This document shows positions 8,823 to 16,785 of a DNA stretch of 64,000 nucleotides, one piece after another. The notes under the pieces are model-generated. The model made no database searches. It worked only from the letters and a program-made list of their open reading frames with translations, and had not been told where the DNA came from. The stretch is taken from the NCBI RefSeq assembly GCF_019749375.1, contig NZ_JACWFE010000004.1, positions 124,001 to 188,000 on the forward strand, given 5' to 3'. Source of the stretch: Bacillus sp. S/N-304-OC-R1 (GTDB taxonomy: Bacteria; Bacillota; Bacilli; Bacillales; Cytobacillaceae). The first letter of the stretch is position 1. Each line of letters starts with the position of its first letter. The translations under genes were made by a program, and so were the position numbers.

Positions 8823-8850
8823 ACTTAAACAAATGCATCAATATTCAAGG

Positions 8851-8892
8851 GAAGCTGAGTAGGAATAATATCTTATTTCCGCATTCAGCTTC
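8851..8892 (+). other. Intercistronic stem-loop
   Basis: GAAGCTGA pairs with TCAGCTTC and an inner stem GGAATAA pairs with TTATTCC-like bases around a TATC loop. No T-run follows, so it looks like an RNA stabilising or processing stem between the DDAH and permease genes rather than a terminator. Confidence 0.5.
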
Positions 8893-9001
8893 TCGGCACC
8901 TAAGAGCTTGCACCATGATGGAATTTTTGTAAGGGTTATCATTTGAAGTCAACTATGTAAATACAAAAAATTGGGATAGTGGATAGAAGGGTGTGAGTGA
9001 T

Positions 9002-10408
9002 ATGGCCAATCAAGAATTACAAGATAACCAGTTAAATCGTTCCATGAAGAGACGGCATTTATTTATGCTATCTCTTGGAGGAGTAATCGGAACTGGACTG
9101 TTTTTAAATGCAGGGTATACGATTAATCAGGCAGGTCCAGGCGGTGCATTAATTGGATATTTATTCGGAGGACTTATTTTATACATGGTAATGGTTTGTT
9201 TAGGGGAACTAGCGGTTTATATGCCAGTAACTGGATCTTTCCAAACATACGCCAGTAAATTTATTAGTCCTTCAGCAGGCTTTGCTCTAGGCTGGATGTA
9301 TTTTATCGGGTCAGCAACAACTGCAGGAGTTGAATTTACGGCTGCCGGCATCGTCATGCAGCGCTGGTTTCCACACATATCTGTTTGGATATGGTGTGCA
9401 GTTTTTATCTTGCTATTGTTTGCCCTAAATGCATTAACAACGAGAGGATTTGCAGAAGCGGAATATTGGTTTGCTGGAATTAAAGTAGTTGCGGTTATTT
9501 TTTTCATTATTATCGGATTTGGTGCAATCTTTGGATTCATTCCATTAGCAGATCGTCCTGCTCCACATTTCGATCATTTAGCTCAATCTGGACTATTTCC
9601 AGCCGGTATAGCCATTCTCTTCGTTACAATGATGAACGTTATTTTTTCCTACCAAGGATCAGAGCTGATTGGGATTGCAGCTGGAGAAAGTGAAGAGCCT
9701 GAAAAGAATATTCCTCGTGCGATCCGAAATGTCCTTTTTAGAATTGTCATTTTCTACATTTCTTCTATCGTTGTATTATCTGCCATTTTCCCATCATCTG
9801 AATTAGGATTACTAGAAAGTCCATTTGTTACACTGATGGATTTAGCAGGCATACCGTTTGCACCTGATATTATGAACTTTGTTATTTTAACAGCCATTTT
9901 GTCTGTAGGTAACTCTTGTTTATATGCCTCCACACGTCTATTATGGGCGATGGCAAACGAAGGAATGGCTCCACGACGTTTTAGTAAACTATCTAAGCGC
10001 AAGGTTCCATTTGCTGCACTAGTGTTTACGATGGTTTTCTCTCTTTTATCGCTATTAACAAGTGTAGCAGCTGCTGACACAGTTTTCGTATTACTCATGT
10101 CGATTGCCGGAATTTCCGTTACGATTTCATGGATGGGAATTGCACTATCACAGCTTATGTTCAGACGGAAATATATTAAGGCCGGTGGAAAAGTAGAAGA
10201 TCTAAAGTTCAAAGTACGATTCTATCCAGTTGTTCCGATCATATGTATCGTATTTTGTTTTTCAATTCTTGTATTCCTCGCCTTTGACCCGACACAGCTT
10301 GTAGGTCTATTAATCGGAATTGCATTCTTAGTAGGCTGTATATTATTCTATCGATTTAAACTCGAAAAAAAGGCAGTTCCTGAGTCAGGTTCAGACAATG
10401 CTGCTTAG
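9002..10408 (+). CDS. APC-family amino acid permease, RocC/RocE-like
   Basis: The 468-residue protein has 12 predicted membrane helices and the AAT-subfamily N-terminus (HLFMLSLGGVIGTGLFLNAG). Length and helices resemble the B. subtilis arginine/ornithine permeases RocC and RocE. It sits between DDAH-fold enzymes and RocB, consistent with uptake of arginine, methylarginine, citrulline or ornithine. ATG 9002 is preferred, with GAAGGGTG upstream; the GTG at 8993 is too close to that site. Confidence 0.88.
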   Translation: MANQELQDNQLNRSMKRRHLFMLSLGGVIGTGLFLNAGYTINQAGPGGALIGYLFGGLILYMVMVCLGELAVYMPVTGSFQTYASKFISPSAGFALGWMYFIGSATTAGVEFTAAGIVMQRWFPHISVWIWCAVFILLLFALNALTTRGFAEAEYWFAGIKVVAVIFFIIIGFGAIFGFIPLADRPAPHFDHLAQSGLFPAGIAILFVTMMNVIFSYQGSELIGIAAGESEEPEKNIPRAIRNVLFRIVIFYISSIVVLSAIFPSSELGLLESPFVTLMDLAGIPFAPDIMNFVILTAILSVGNSCLYASTRLLWAMANEGMAPRRFSKLSKRKVPFAALVFTMVFSLLSLLTSVAAADTVFVLLMSIAGISVTISWMGIALSQLMFRRKYIKAGGKVEDLKFKVRFYPVVPIICIVFCFSILVFLAFDPTQLVGLLIGIAFLVGCILFYRFKLEKKAVPESGSDNAA

Positions 10409-10416
10409 GAATAGGC

Positions 10417-10444
10417 TTGTATTGAAAGTTTCCTGTTGTATAAT
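10417..10444 (+). promoter_or_regulatory. Possible SigA promoter for rocB
   Basis: TTGTAT (10417-10422) and TATAAT (10439-10444) are spaced by 16 bp upstream of rocB. This could give rocB extra transcription independent of the operon promoter. Confidence 0.5.
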
Positions 10445-10502
10445 ATAAGTAAATATTTTGTAATATTTTGAATAAATAGGAAGTAAGAAGGAGTTATGGA
10501 CA

Positions 10503-12122
10503 ATGACACAACTTAGATGGGGAGATCCAAAGGCATTAAGAGAACTATTATGCGAGGTTGTCAGCTGGAAGAGCATGACTCTCACAGAAGGTGAACGTGA
10601 ATTTCCAGTTAAACTAAAGGCAAAACTGCAGGAACTAGACTATTTTATAAAGAATCCTGGTCACTTACAATTAGATGATGCCGATTTAGGACGCCGTTTC
10701 CTTACGGCTTTATATAAGCACCCAGAAGCAAGTGAAACAATCGTCTTAATTAGCCATTTTGATACAGTTAATACGGAAGAATACGGAGATATTGAACCAC
10801 TTGCTTATCAGCCTGAACAATTGACTGAACTTCTTCATGATCGATTAAATGATCTGCCAGAAGATGCGAAACAAGATTTATTATCAGGGGAGTACTTATT
10901 CGGCCGCGGAACGATGGATATGAAGATGGGGCTTGTGATGCATATGAGTTTAATTGAAAAGGCATCGATCGAACAATGGCCGATTAATCTAATCTTGCTA
11001 ACAGTTCCGGATGAAGAGGTTAACTCCTCAGGTATGCGTGCAGCTGTTCATAAACTGCTTGACTTACGAGATGAGCATAGTTTAACTTATAAGCTTTTCC
11101 TTAATGGAGAACCTGTATTTTCACAGGAACCTGGCGACCGTAAATATTATGTGTACTCTGGTACGATTGGGAAAATCATGCCATCCGCACTTTTCTACGG
11201 AAAGGAAACGCATGTAGGTGAACCATTGAGCGGAATCACAGCACCTTATATTGCATCATTTTTAACACAGCATATGGAGTGGAATACAGCTCTTCAGGAA
11301 ACAGTATTAGGGGAGAAAACACCAGTTCCAGTTACACTGCAGCAAAAAGATTTGAAGCTAGAATATTCTACACAGACTCCATATCGTGCTGCTGCTCTAT
11401 ATAATGTATTTTTAATGAAAAAGAATGCCTCCGAAATCATGGATGTATTCGAAGGAATCGCACAAGAAGCAGCTCAGGCATGTAATGATGCCTACAAAAA
11501 AGTATGCTCGTCCCAAGGAGTTACTCCTGTTGGAGAAGTTCGAGTTCTGCGCTATGAAGAACTATTGAAACATGCAACAACCAAAATTGGGCATGCTCGA
11601 GTTGAGGAAATAAAGAAGAATATTTTGGCTATCGAAGATTGGGATGATCGTGAAAAGTCCTTCCGCATTGCAGATGCGCTAATTATTCAATGCCAAGAGC
11701 TTACACCAGCGATGGTGCTACTATACGCACCTCCATATTATCCGGCCATTAATTCATCGGATAATGAGCTTGTTCATAAATGTATTGATTACGTGAAAGA
11801 GCAGGGCCAAGAGAAATTTGATTTGCCTGTTCATCAAATTCACTATTTCAATGGCATTTGTGACTTGAGCTATGTGAATTATAAGGACGAAGGGGAAGGC
11901 TGGACAGCGTTTGTAACCAATACACCAGTATGGGGGGAATCATACAGCATTCCTTTTGAAGGCATGAAGGAATTGGATGCTCCAGTTCTAAATGTCGGTC
12001 CATTTGGCAAGGACGCCCACAAACGAACAGAACGCGTTCATATGAAGAGTGCATTTGAAGAAGTGCCTGCACTAGTTGAAGGCATGATTAAAATGATGGT
12101 AAATGAAAAAGTCGGCGTATAA
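10503..12122 (+). CDS. rocB: RocB, M20-family arginine/citrulline utilisation hydrolase
   Basis: The 539-residue protein has the long M20 layout of B. subtilis RocB. It shows the metal motif ISHFDTVNTEEYGD, the second ligand region YLFGRGTMDMKMG, the catalytic acid pair in VPDEEVNSSG and a late His region (GPFGKDAHKRTERVH). RocB belongs to the arginine degradation regulon; a deacylase or citrulline-cleaving role has been considered. Its place after two pentein hydrolases that release citrulline fits either idea. A strong hairpin follows the stop. Confidence 0.85.
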   Translation: MTQLRWGDPKALRELLCEVVSWKSMTLTEGEREFPVKLKAKLQELDYFIKNPGHLQLDDADLGRRFLTALYKHPEASETIVLISHFDTVNTEEYGDIEPLAYQPEQLTELLHDRLNDLPEDAKQDLLSGEYLFGRGTMDMKMGLVMHMSLIEKASIEQWPINLILLTVPDEEVNSSGMRAAVHKLLDLRDEHSLTYKLFLNGEPVFSQEPGDRKYYVYSGTIGKIMPSALFYGKETHVGEPLSGITAPYIASFLTQHMEWNTALQETVLGEKTPVPVTLQQKDLKLEYSTQTPYRAAALYNVFLMKKNASEIMDVFEGIAQEAAQACNDAYKKVCSSQGVTPVGEVRVLRYEELLKHATTKIGHARVEEIKKNILAIEDWDDREKSFRIADALIIQCQELTPAMVLLYAPPYYPAINSSDNELVHKCIDYVKEQGQEKFDLPVHQIHYFNGICDLSYVNYKDEGEGWTAFVTNTPVWGESYSIPFEGMKELDAPVLNVGPFGKDAHKRTERVHMKSAFEEVPALVEGMIKMMVNEKVGV

Positions 12123-12130
12123 AAACGATA

Positions 12131-12166
12131 AGGAAAGAGACATCTCTTGCGGGATGTCTCTTTCCT
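12131..12166 (+). terminator. Terminator of the arginine-derivative operon
   Basis: AGGAAAGAGACATC pairs with GATGTCTCTTTCCT over 14 bp. The T-run is poor, but position and stem strength suit termination after rocB. Confidence 0.7.
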
Positions 12167-12170
12167 ATTG

Positions 12171-12392
12171 TCATGACGTTTTCTTTTGCTGCTCTTCCTT
12201 TTCGATCAGTGAACCTTTTTTAATCCAGTATTGGAAGCTGTCCAATGGAAAAACACCCCGGCAATCAGGATTATACATTTGAACAATCACACTGGCAGGA
12301 GTAACCTCTACTACTTTAAGCGACTGTGATTTAGCCAGATTAGGAATGAAGCAGCTCTTCATTTCAAACTCCATATTGATGTAAAGATTCAT
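12171..12392 (-). CDS. Small hypothetical protein, 73 aa
   Basis: The frame has a start 20 bases after AGGGATG-like sequence and ends next to the rocB terminator. The protein has a beta-rich core (SLKVVEVTPASVIVQMYNP) and a basic, Gln/Lys-rich tail. I do not recognise the family. It is isolated, with no operon partner. Confidence 0.55.
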   Translation of the reverse strand: MNLYINMEFEMKSCFIPNLAKSQSLKVVEVTPASVIVQMYNPDCRGVFPLDSFQYWIKKGSLIEKEEQQKKTS

Positions 12393-12493
12393 ATTTACAC
12401 ATCCCTAGAAGGTAATTATCTTGATCTTCCTTATATTCCCCATGCCATCTTTTTTTATCCATAAATTGGACAAGACTTTTTCGAACAAAGAGA

Positions 12494-12522
12494 TTGAATT
12501 ATCTAAATATTCCTGCTAAAAT
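12494..12522 (+). promoter_or_regulatory. SigA promoter of the IDEAL-domain gene
   Basis: TTGAAT (12494-12499) and TAAAAT (12517-12522) are separated by exactly 17 bp, directly upstream of the ribosome binding site of the next gene. Confidence 0.75.
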
Positions 12523-12549
12523 AGAAAAAAGGTCAAGGAGTTGATAGGA

Positions 12550-12744
12550 ATGGAAAAACACTTACTTAATTCACCTGAGCAACTGGACGAGAATATGGAT
12601 GAGATTCTTGCTGAACAATTTTTAAACAACGCCTTGCAGACATTTCGAAAAGAACAATTAAAATCTCTAATTGACCACGCATTAATGGAAAGAAACAAAG
12701 ACGAATTTATGCGGTTAACCCAAGAACTGAAGAGTATTTCATAA
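12550..12744 (+). CDS. IDEAL-domain protein, 64 aa
   Basis: The C-terminal half (LIDHALMERNKDEFMRLTQE) matches the IDEAL motif, a short helix-rich module found in small Bacillales proteins and in ComK-pathway-associated or regulatory proteins. The N-terminus is acidic. ATG 12550 is used, with AAGGAG 9 bases upstream; the TTG at 12541 overlaps that site. The function is unknown; related modules mediate protein interactions. Confidence 0.8.
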   Translation: MEKHLLNSPEQLDENMDEILAEQFLNNALQTFRKEQLKSLIDHALMERNKDEFMRLTQELKSIS

Positions 12745-12748
12745 AGTG

Positions 12749-12778
12749 AAAGGCTGCCAAGATGTGCAGCCTTTATTA
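12749..12778. terminator. Bidirectional terminator
   Basis: AAAGGCTGC pairs with GCAGCCTTT around an 8-base loop, between the convergent IDEAL and MaoC genes. Confidence 0.75.
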
Positions 12779-13126
12779 TTTTTCATTTAAAATAATTTTT
12801 CCTTTAGCTACGATTTTACTTTTGCATTTTCCTTCATAACGAAGGGTAGGATACTGTTCCATAAAAGTAATGGTTACTTCATCATTAATATAGACCGGTG
12901 CACTAAAAGTCATGTCATATATTAGTGGTACTGAATGAGAAAGGGTTGCTTCCTGAGAAATCACGCTCCATACCTTCGCCATAGTCATCATTCCATGTGC
13001 GATTTTGTCAGGAAACCCATGGGAATTTGCCGCTTCCTTATCTAAATGAATAGGGTTGAAATCTCCGGAAAGCAGGGCATATTGTTCTATATCCTGTTGG
13101 GTTATTTTAAAAGTAACGGATTTCAT
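12776..13126 (-). CDS. MaoC-type hot-dog dehydratase
   Basis: The 116-residue protein has the MaoC/R-hydratase signature: LSGDFNPIHLDKEAA (Asp and His of the hydratase site) and FPDKIAHGMMTM. Such proteins hydrate enoyl-CoA or dehydrate 3-hydroxyacyl-CoA, often as a pair with a FAS1-like MaoC N-terminal domain protein. That partner is directly upstream with a 4-base ATGA overlap. It is the last gene of the bioY-yhfT-yhfS cluster. Confidence 0.88.
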   Translation of the reverse strand: MKSVTFKITQQDIEQYALLSGDFNPIHLDKEAANSHGFPDKIAHGMMTMAKVWSVISQEATLSHSVPLIYDMTFSAPVYINDEVTITFMEQYPTLRYEGKCKSKIVAKGKIILNEK

Positions 13127-13518
13127 TTCACACCGCCTGCAATCAAATGTGATATTCCTTGAAAATAAAGCTTTCCTTCAAGATCAAATATTTTTAGTGA
13201 TTGCTGAACAAAAGTATTCTCGCCACGAACATCATTTCGATCTAGTGTTACAACAGCTTTGTATTTTTGGTCAATAAACATCGGCTGCTCAATTCTGCAT
13301 TCCTGTTTTCGATGGATAACAGGAGGCTTCAACTCCCAAGGCGCCGTTATCCATTTATAGGTGATTGCCGGCATTGCAGGAGGGAGAGGAATCGTCGGAA
13401 GTCCACTTGATTTTGCTCCTTCTATTGATTGATAAATAGGATTAGGATCACCAAGAATTTGCACAAATTGCTGAACATCTTCCTTAGAAAATACAACTTC
13501 GATTTCTTCTGAAATCAT
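13123..13518 (-). CDS. FAS1-like dehydratase (MaoC N-terminal type)
   Basis: The 131-residue protein matches the MaoC_dehydrat_N/FAS1-like family (FVQILGDPNPIYQSIEGAK, then PPAMPAITYKW). In actinobacterial HadA/HadB-like pairs this half partners a MaoC half to form a heterodimeric dehydratase. The gene overlaps both neighbours by 4 bases, so a stoichiometric complex with the downstream MaoC protein is likely. The substrate is unknown. Confidence 0.85.
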   Translation of the reverse strand: MISEEIEVVFSKEDVQQFVQILGDPNPIYQSIEGAKSSGLPTIPLPPAMPAITYKWITAPWELKPPVIHRKQECRIEQPMFIDQKYKAVVTLDRNDVRGENTFVQQSLKIFDLEGKLYFQGISHLIAGGVK

Positions 13519-14600
13519 ACAATCACCTCAAATAGTGCTGCCACGCCGATTCCGCCGCCACTTCCTATGGAAGCTAGAACATATCTAATATCAGGATGCC
13601 TTTGCACCTCATAAAATAGTCTTGTCATCATGATCGCGCCGGATGCACCATAAGGATGACCCATTGTCAGCGCACCTCCACAAGAATTAAGCCTTTGATA
13701 GGGGATAGAAAGCTCTCTTGCACAAGCAATGACTTTAGAAGCAAAAGCCTCATTTATTTCTATTAAATCAATATCATCGATAGTAAGCGATTGTCTCTTA
13801 AGCAGAGCTTGAATAGCCGGGACTGGAGAATAGCCAGGGAAATTCGGATGTACACCTGTAACTTCACTATCGACAAAGCGGAGCACTGGTTTGAATCCAT
13901 ACTGTGCAGCCGTATTTTCCTCCATGATCATAACGGCAGCAGCACCATCATGAATTCCACAGCTATTCGCGGCAGTCACTGTCCCATTTTCTTTCATAAA
14001 AATCGGCCGAGCTCTATTTAATAGTGCATCAATATTTCTTTTCCTTAAAAATTCTTCGTCATCGTGAATTTCGTCGATGGGGATAATTTCCTCGCTAAAT
14101 CTCCCTTTTTGAAAAGCTTCCCAGCTTCTTTCATAACTAAGTCTGGCATATTGATCTTGCTCTTCCCTAGAAATTTCGAATTTTTGGGCAACATATTCTG
14201 CGGCAATTCCCATACCTGGATCGCCAATGTGTTCTGGAGAGAAGCGGGCTCTTTGAGGAAAAGGTGAAGTGCTTGTACTTTCTACACCACCCGCAATATA
14301 GCAGGTACCTGCTCCTCCTTGTATAAAATAACACCCCATTCTAATCGCTTCTAGACCAGCACTGCATTGACGGTCTATCGTGAGACCCGGAACAGAAAGG
14401 GGGAGCCCTGCCTCTAAAGCAGAGACCCGTGCAATATTTCCGCCAGGACCGACAACATTGCCTAAGATGACATCATTAACTTTTTCTTCTATACCGTTAG
14501 CTAATGTACGAAGGACTGGAGCAGCAAGCTTGGACGGATCATCATCTTTAAAAATCCCATTCTTTTTCCCAATCGGGGTTCTTTTTGCTTGGACAATCAC
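13515..14600 (-). CDS. yhfS: Thiolase-family acetyl-CoA acyltransferase, YhfS-like
   Basis: The 361-residue protein is a thiolase: nucleophile Cys in TIDRQCSAGLEAI, NEAFA, and GHPYGASGA. The C-terminal site that usually reads C-x-GGG is SIGSGGGIG here, so the second catalytic Cys appears replaced by Gly. Gene order bioY-yhfT-yhfS is as in B. subtilis. The listed start is GTG 14600, but no ribosome binding site fits it; AAGGTG lies 6-7 bases before an in-frame ATT at 14612. Starting there gives IKRAVIVQAKRTP, the expected thiolase N-terminus. See findings. Confidence 0.85.
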   Translation of the reverse strand: MIVQAKRTPIGKKNGIFKDDDPSKLAAPVLRTLANGIEEKVNDVILGNVVGPGGNIARVSALEAGLPLSVPGLTIDRQCSAGLEAIRMGCYFIQGGAGTCYIAGGVESTSTSPFPQRARFSPEHIGDPGMGIAAEYVAQKFEISREEQDQYARLSYERSWEAFQKGRFSEEIIPIDEIHDDEEFLRKRNIDALLNRARPIFMKENGTVTAANSCGIHDGAAAVMIMEENTAAQYGFKPVLRFVDSEVTGVHPNFPGYSPVPAIQALLKRQSLTIDDIDLIEINEAFASKVIACARELSIPYQRLNSCGGALTMGHPYGASGAIMMTRLFYEVQRHPDIRYVLASIGSGGGIGVAALFEVIV

Positions 14601-16069
14601 TGCACGTTTAATCGCTTTTCACCTTCCTTCCTTTCTATCATTTCCTTTAATTCTGATCTGGCTATTTTACCGCTTGTTGTATAAGGGAGTTCATCTAGAA
14701 AATACCACTTTCGCGGAGTTTTGTAGGCGGATAAGTGGCGTTTACACAATCGCTTCAACTCTAGCTTCTCTGCATGACCTTTGATAACTGCTGTAACGAT
14801 TTGTCCCCAGTAGGAATTGGAAACACCAATGACAGCCACTTCCTCAACATCCGGATGGAGAGCGAGGATGGTTTCGACTTCCTCAGGAAAAATATTAATG
14901 CCTCCATAGATAATCATATTATTCTCACGGCCAGCTATATAAAGGAAGCCATCCTCATCTAAATACCCCATATCATTAACAGTAGCCCATCCATTTTCAT
15001 CTTGAATGGTTTGAATTGCGTGTGTTTCAGGGTCTAAATATCCTGTAAAAATCAATTTGCTTCTAACAAATATTTTTCCAGTTTCTTGGGGCTGAGCAAT
15101 CTGATTATCCGCTTTCCGAATTTGAACTTCCACTCCCGTACAAGGTTTGCCGACGGAGCCCGCTTTGTCCATCCCTAGACTAGTAGATAAATAGGAAACA
15201 AAGCTAAGCTCGCTTGCTCCGTAAAATTCGAATAACTCTATTTGTGGGAACATATCTATGATTTTTTTCTTTGAATGCTCAGTCCATTTCGCTCCAGAAG
15301 ATAGAATCGTAAAAGGTGCATCGATTTTATAATTTAATTGAAGTAGAGCTTCAATCATTGTTGGTACAACAAAAATAGTACTGATCGTTTTTGTTTGTAA
15401 AAGATCTAATACTTGTAATGGCGAGAATTTCTCCAGTAAATATACGGTTCCGCCTAAGGCAAGTGTACTAATTGCACCGTAGAGAAAGTGCGAATGAATT
15501 AAGGCGCCTGGTATGAGAACATGCTCGGATTCTTTTAGGTTGAAATCTATTCGATTGCACGTAAAGCTTTCAATCCAGGATTCATGTGAGCGGATAAATG
15601 CTTTTGGGTTTCCTGTTGTGCCTGAGGTAAAACCCATGTAAAATGGCGGATTTCCTATTGGTTTTTGAAATATGGTATTCATTTGATTGATTTCATTGCT
15701 GCAGCTATCCCATGTTCGAACATTTGCATATTTAATAGAAGGTACGAGTTCATCAATCGTAATGATGAGTGATGGTGCTGCTAGCAACAGGCGTTTTTCT
15801 AATTCAGCTTCCTTCCACTTCATATCCAGGGGAACAGCTGTCCAGCCAGCACTTGCAGCTCCAGCGAAAATTTGCAGAAAAGGAATTCCATTTGGGAGGA
15901 GAATGCCGACTGTCTTTTTTGGCAGATTGAGAGACTCAAGCCAATTTGCTGTTTTCTTTATTCGCTCAGCCCAATTTTGGTAGCTAATTTTACAGGAAGC
16001 TGTTTGAATCGCTATTTTTTCTGGAAAGTCTTTAGCATGCTTCTCATAGTAATCTGTAATAAGATTCAA
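14597..16069 (-). CDS. yhfT: Acyl-CoA ligase (AMP-forming), YhfT-like
   Basis: The 490-residue protein has the ANL-superfamily motifs: P-loop GFTSGTTGNPKAFIRSH, FEFYGASELSF, GYLDEDGFLYIAGRENNMI and the C-terminal catalytic Lys in YTTSGKIARSEL. It activates a carboxylate to an acyl-CoA. Its neighbours are a biotin transporter and a thiolase with dehydratases; in B. subtilis the yhfUTS set is BirA-controlled. A dicarboxylate or fatty acid biotin precursor is therefore a possible substrate, which is inference. TTG 16069 is the best start, 5 bases after AAGGAG; the in-frame ATG at 16087 lies upstream of that site. Confidence 0.85.
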   Translation of the reverse strand: MNLITDYYEKHAKDFPEKIAIQTASCKISYQNWAERIKKTANWLESLNLPKKTVGILLPNGIPFLQIFAGAASAGWTAVPLDMKWKEAELEKRLLLAAPSLIITIDELVPSIKYANVRTWDSCSNEINQMNTIFQKPIGNPPFYMGFTSGTTGNPKAFIRSHESWIESFTCNRIDFNLKESEHVLIPGALIHSHFLYGAISTLALGGTVYLLEKFSPLQVLDLLQTKTISTIFVVPTMIEALLQLNYKIDAPFTILSSGAKWTEHSKKKIIDMFPQIELFEFYGASELSFVSYLSTSLGMDKAGSVGKPCTGVEVQIRKADNQIAQPQETGKIFVRSKLIFTGYLDPETHAIQTIQDENGWATVNDMGYLDEDGFLYIAGRENNMIIYGGINIFPEEVETILALHPDVEEVAVIGVSNSYWGQIVTAVIKGHAEKLELKRLCKRHLSAYKTPRKWYFLDELPYTTSGKIARSELKEMIERKEGEKRLNVQ

Positions 16070-16099
16070 AATATCTCCTTCTTTCATAGATCCATTATG

Positions 16100-16130
16100 T
16101 AAAAAAGAGACACATATTAAAGTGTCTCCG
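16100..16130 (-). terminator. Terminator between bioY and yhfT
   Basis: On the minus strand GAGACAC pairs with GTGTCTC and is followed by six T. It overlaps the bioY stop codon, so part of the transcripts would end after bioY and the downstream enzymes would be made at lower level. Confidence 0.75.
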
Positions 16131-16680
16131 TTGTATTAGCTATTCTTTGTTTAAAGACAGGATGCTTTCGTAGCCTGTATACTAATAAGGAAGCGATAAT
16201 CGCTTTTATCGTATCCCCGGGAATATATACTAAACTTAATTTTATAGCGGCTGGAACGGTAATGTCCATCATAAAGGCTTGAACAGGGATACCAATTAAG
16301 TATATTAAGAATATACCAACAGTAAGATTAACAAGCAATACATGCTGTAGCTTTAAATTCTTGAATTTCGACAATAAATATCCTAAGCAAAATGCGGTAA
16401 TAGGATACGAAATTAAGTAGCCTGCGCTTGGCCCAAAGAATACTCCAATACCGCCGCGGCCTCCGGATAATAACGGAACCCCTGCAGCAACTAACAGCAA
16501 GAATAAAGTTAGACTGATTCCGCCAAGTCTAGCACCCAAAATTCCGCCAGCTAGTAGAACACCAAGTGTTTGCAAAGTGATCGGCACAGGTGTGAATGAT
16601 AAAAAGATAGGTGGAACTACTCCTAGAGCTCCCATAATAGCAGCAAATAAAGCAACGTATGTAATCTCTTTATTTTTCAT
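16117..16680 (-). CDS. bioY: Biotin ECF transporter S component BioY
   Basis: The 187-residue membrane protein has six hydrophobic segments and BioY motifs (FTPVPITLQTLGVLLAG, GGRGGIGVFFGPSAGYL). It binds biotin and works with shared EcfAA'T modules. It starts at ATG 16680 behind GGAG, under a promoter overlapped by a BirA box. The order bioY-yhfT-yhfS matches the B. subtilis yhfUTS locus. Confidence 0.92.
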   Translation of the reverse strand: MKNKEITYVALFAAIMGALGVVPPIFLSFTPVPITLQTLGVLLAGGILGARLGGISLTLFLLLVAAGVPLLSGGRGGIGVFFGPSAGYLISYPITAFCLGYLLSKFKNLKLQHVLLVNLTVGIFLIYLIGIPVQAFMMDITVPAAIKLSLVYIPGDTIKAIIASLLVYRLRKHPVFKQRIANTTETL

Positions 16681-16715
16681 AAGTCATCTCCAACAATTAA
16701 TAGTTTTGTAGTTTA

Positions 16716-16767
16716 ATTTTAATGTGTTGAAAATTCTTTTGTCAACTTATTTTTATTTAGGTTAACA
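16716..16767 (-). promoter_or_regulatory. BirA box overlapping a SigA promoter
   Basis: Read on the minus strand, TGTTAAC-N14-GTTGACA (16740-16767) matches the BirA (biotin repressor) site. Its right half contains the -35 box TTGACA (16740-16745), and TAAAAT (16716-16721) is an 18-bp-spaced -10 box. Biotin-loaded BirA would block bioY transcription. The same region carries the upstream end of the divergent HesB-like gene. Confidence 0.85.
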
Positions 16768-16785
16768 TTTAAAGGGGGATATAAA

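Noticed and set aside
9754-10212. 152-codon open frame on the minus strand within the permease gene
   Set aside because: It lies wholly inside the plus-strand permease, has no ribosome binding site, and its protein looks like an antisense shadow.
14380-14784. 134-codon plus-strand open frame across yhfS and yhfT
   Set aside because: It is antisense to two well-supported genes and matches no protein family.
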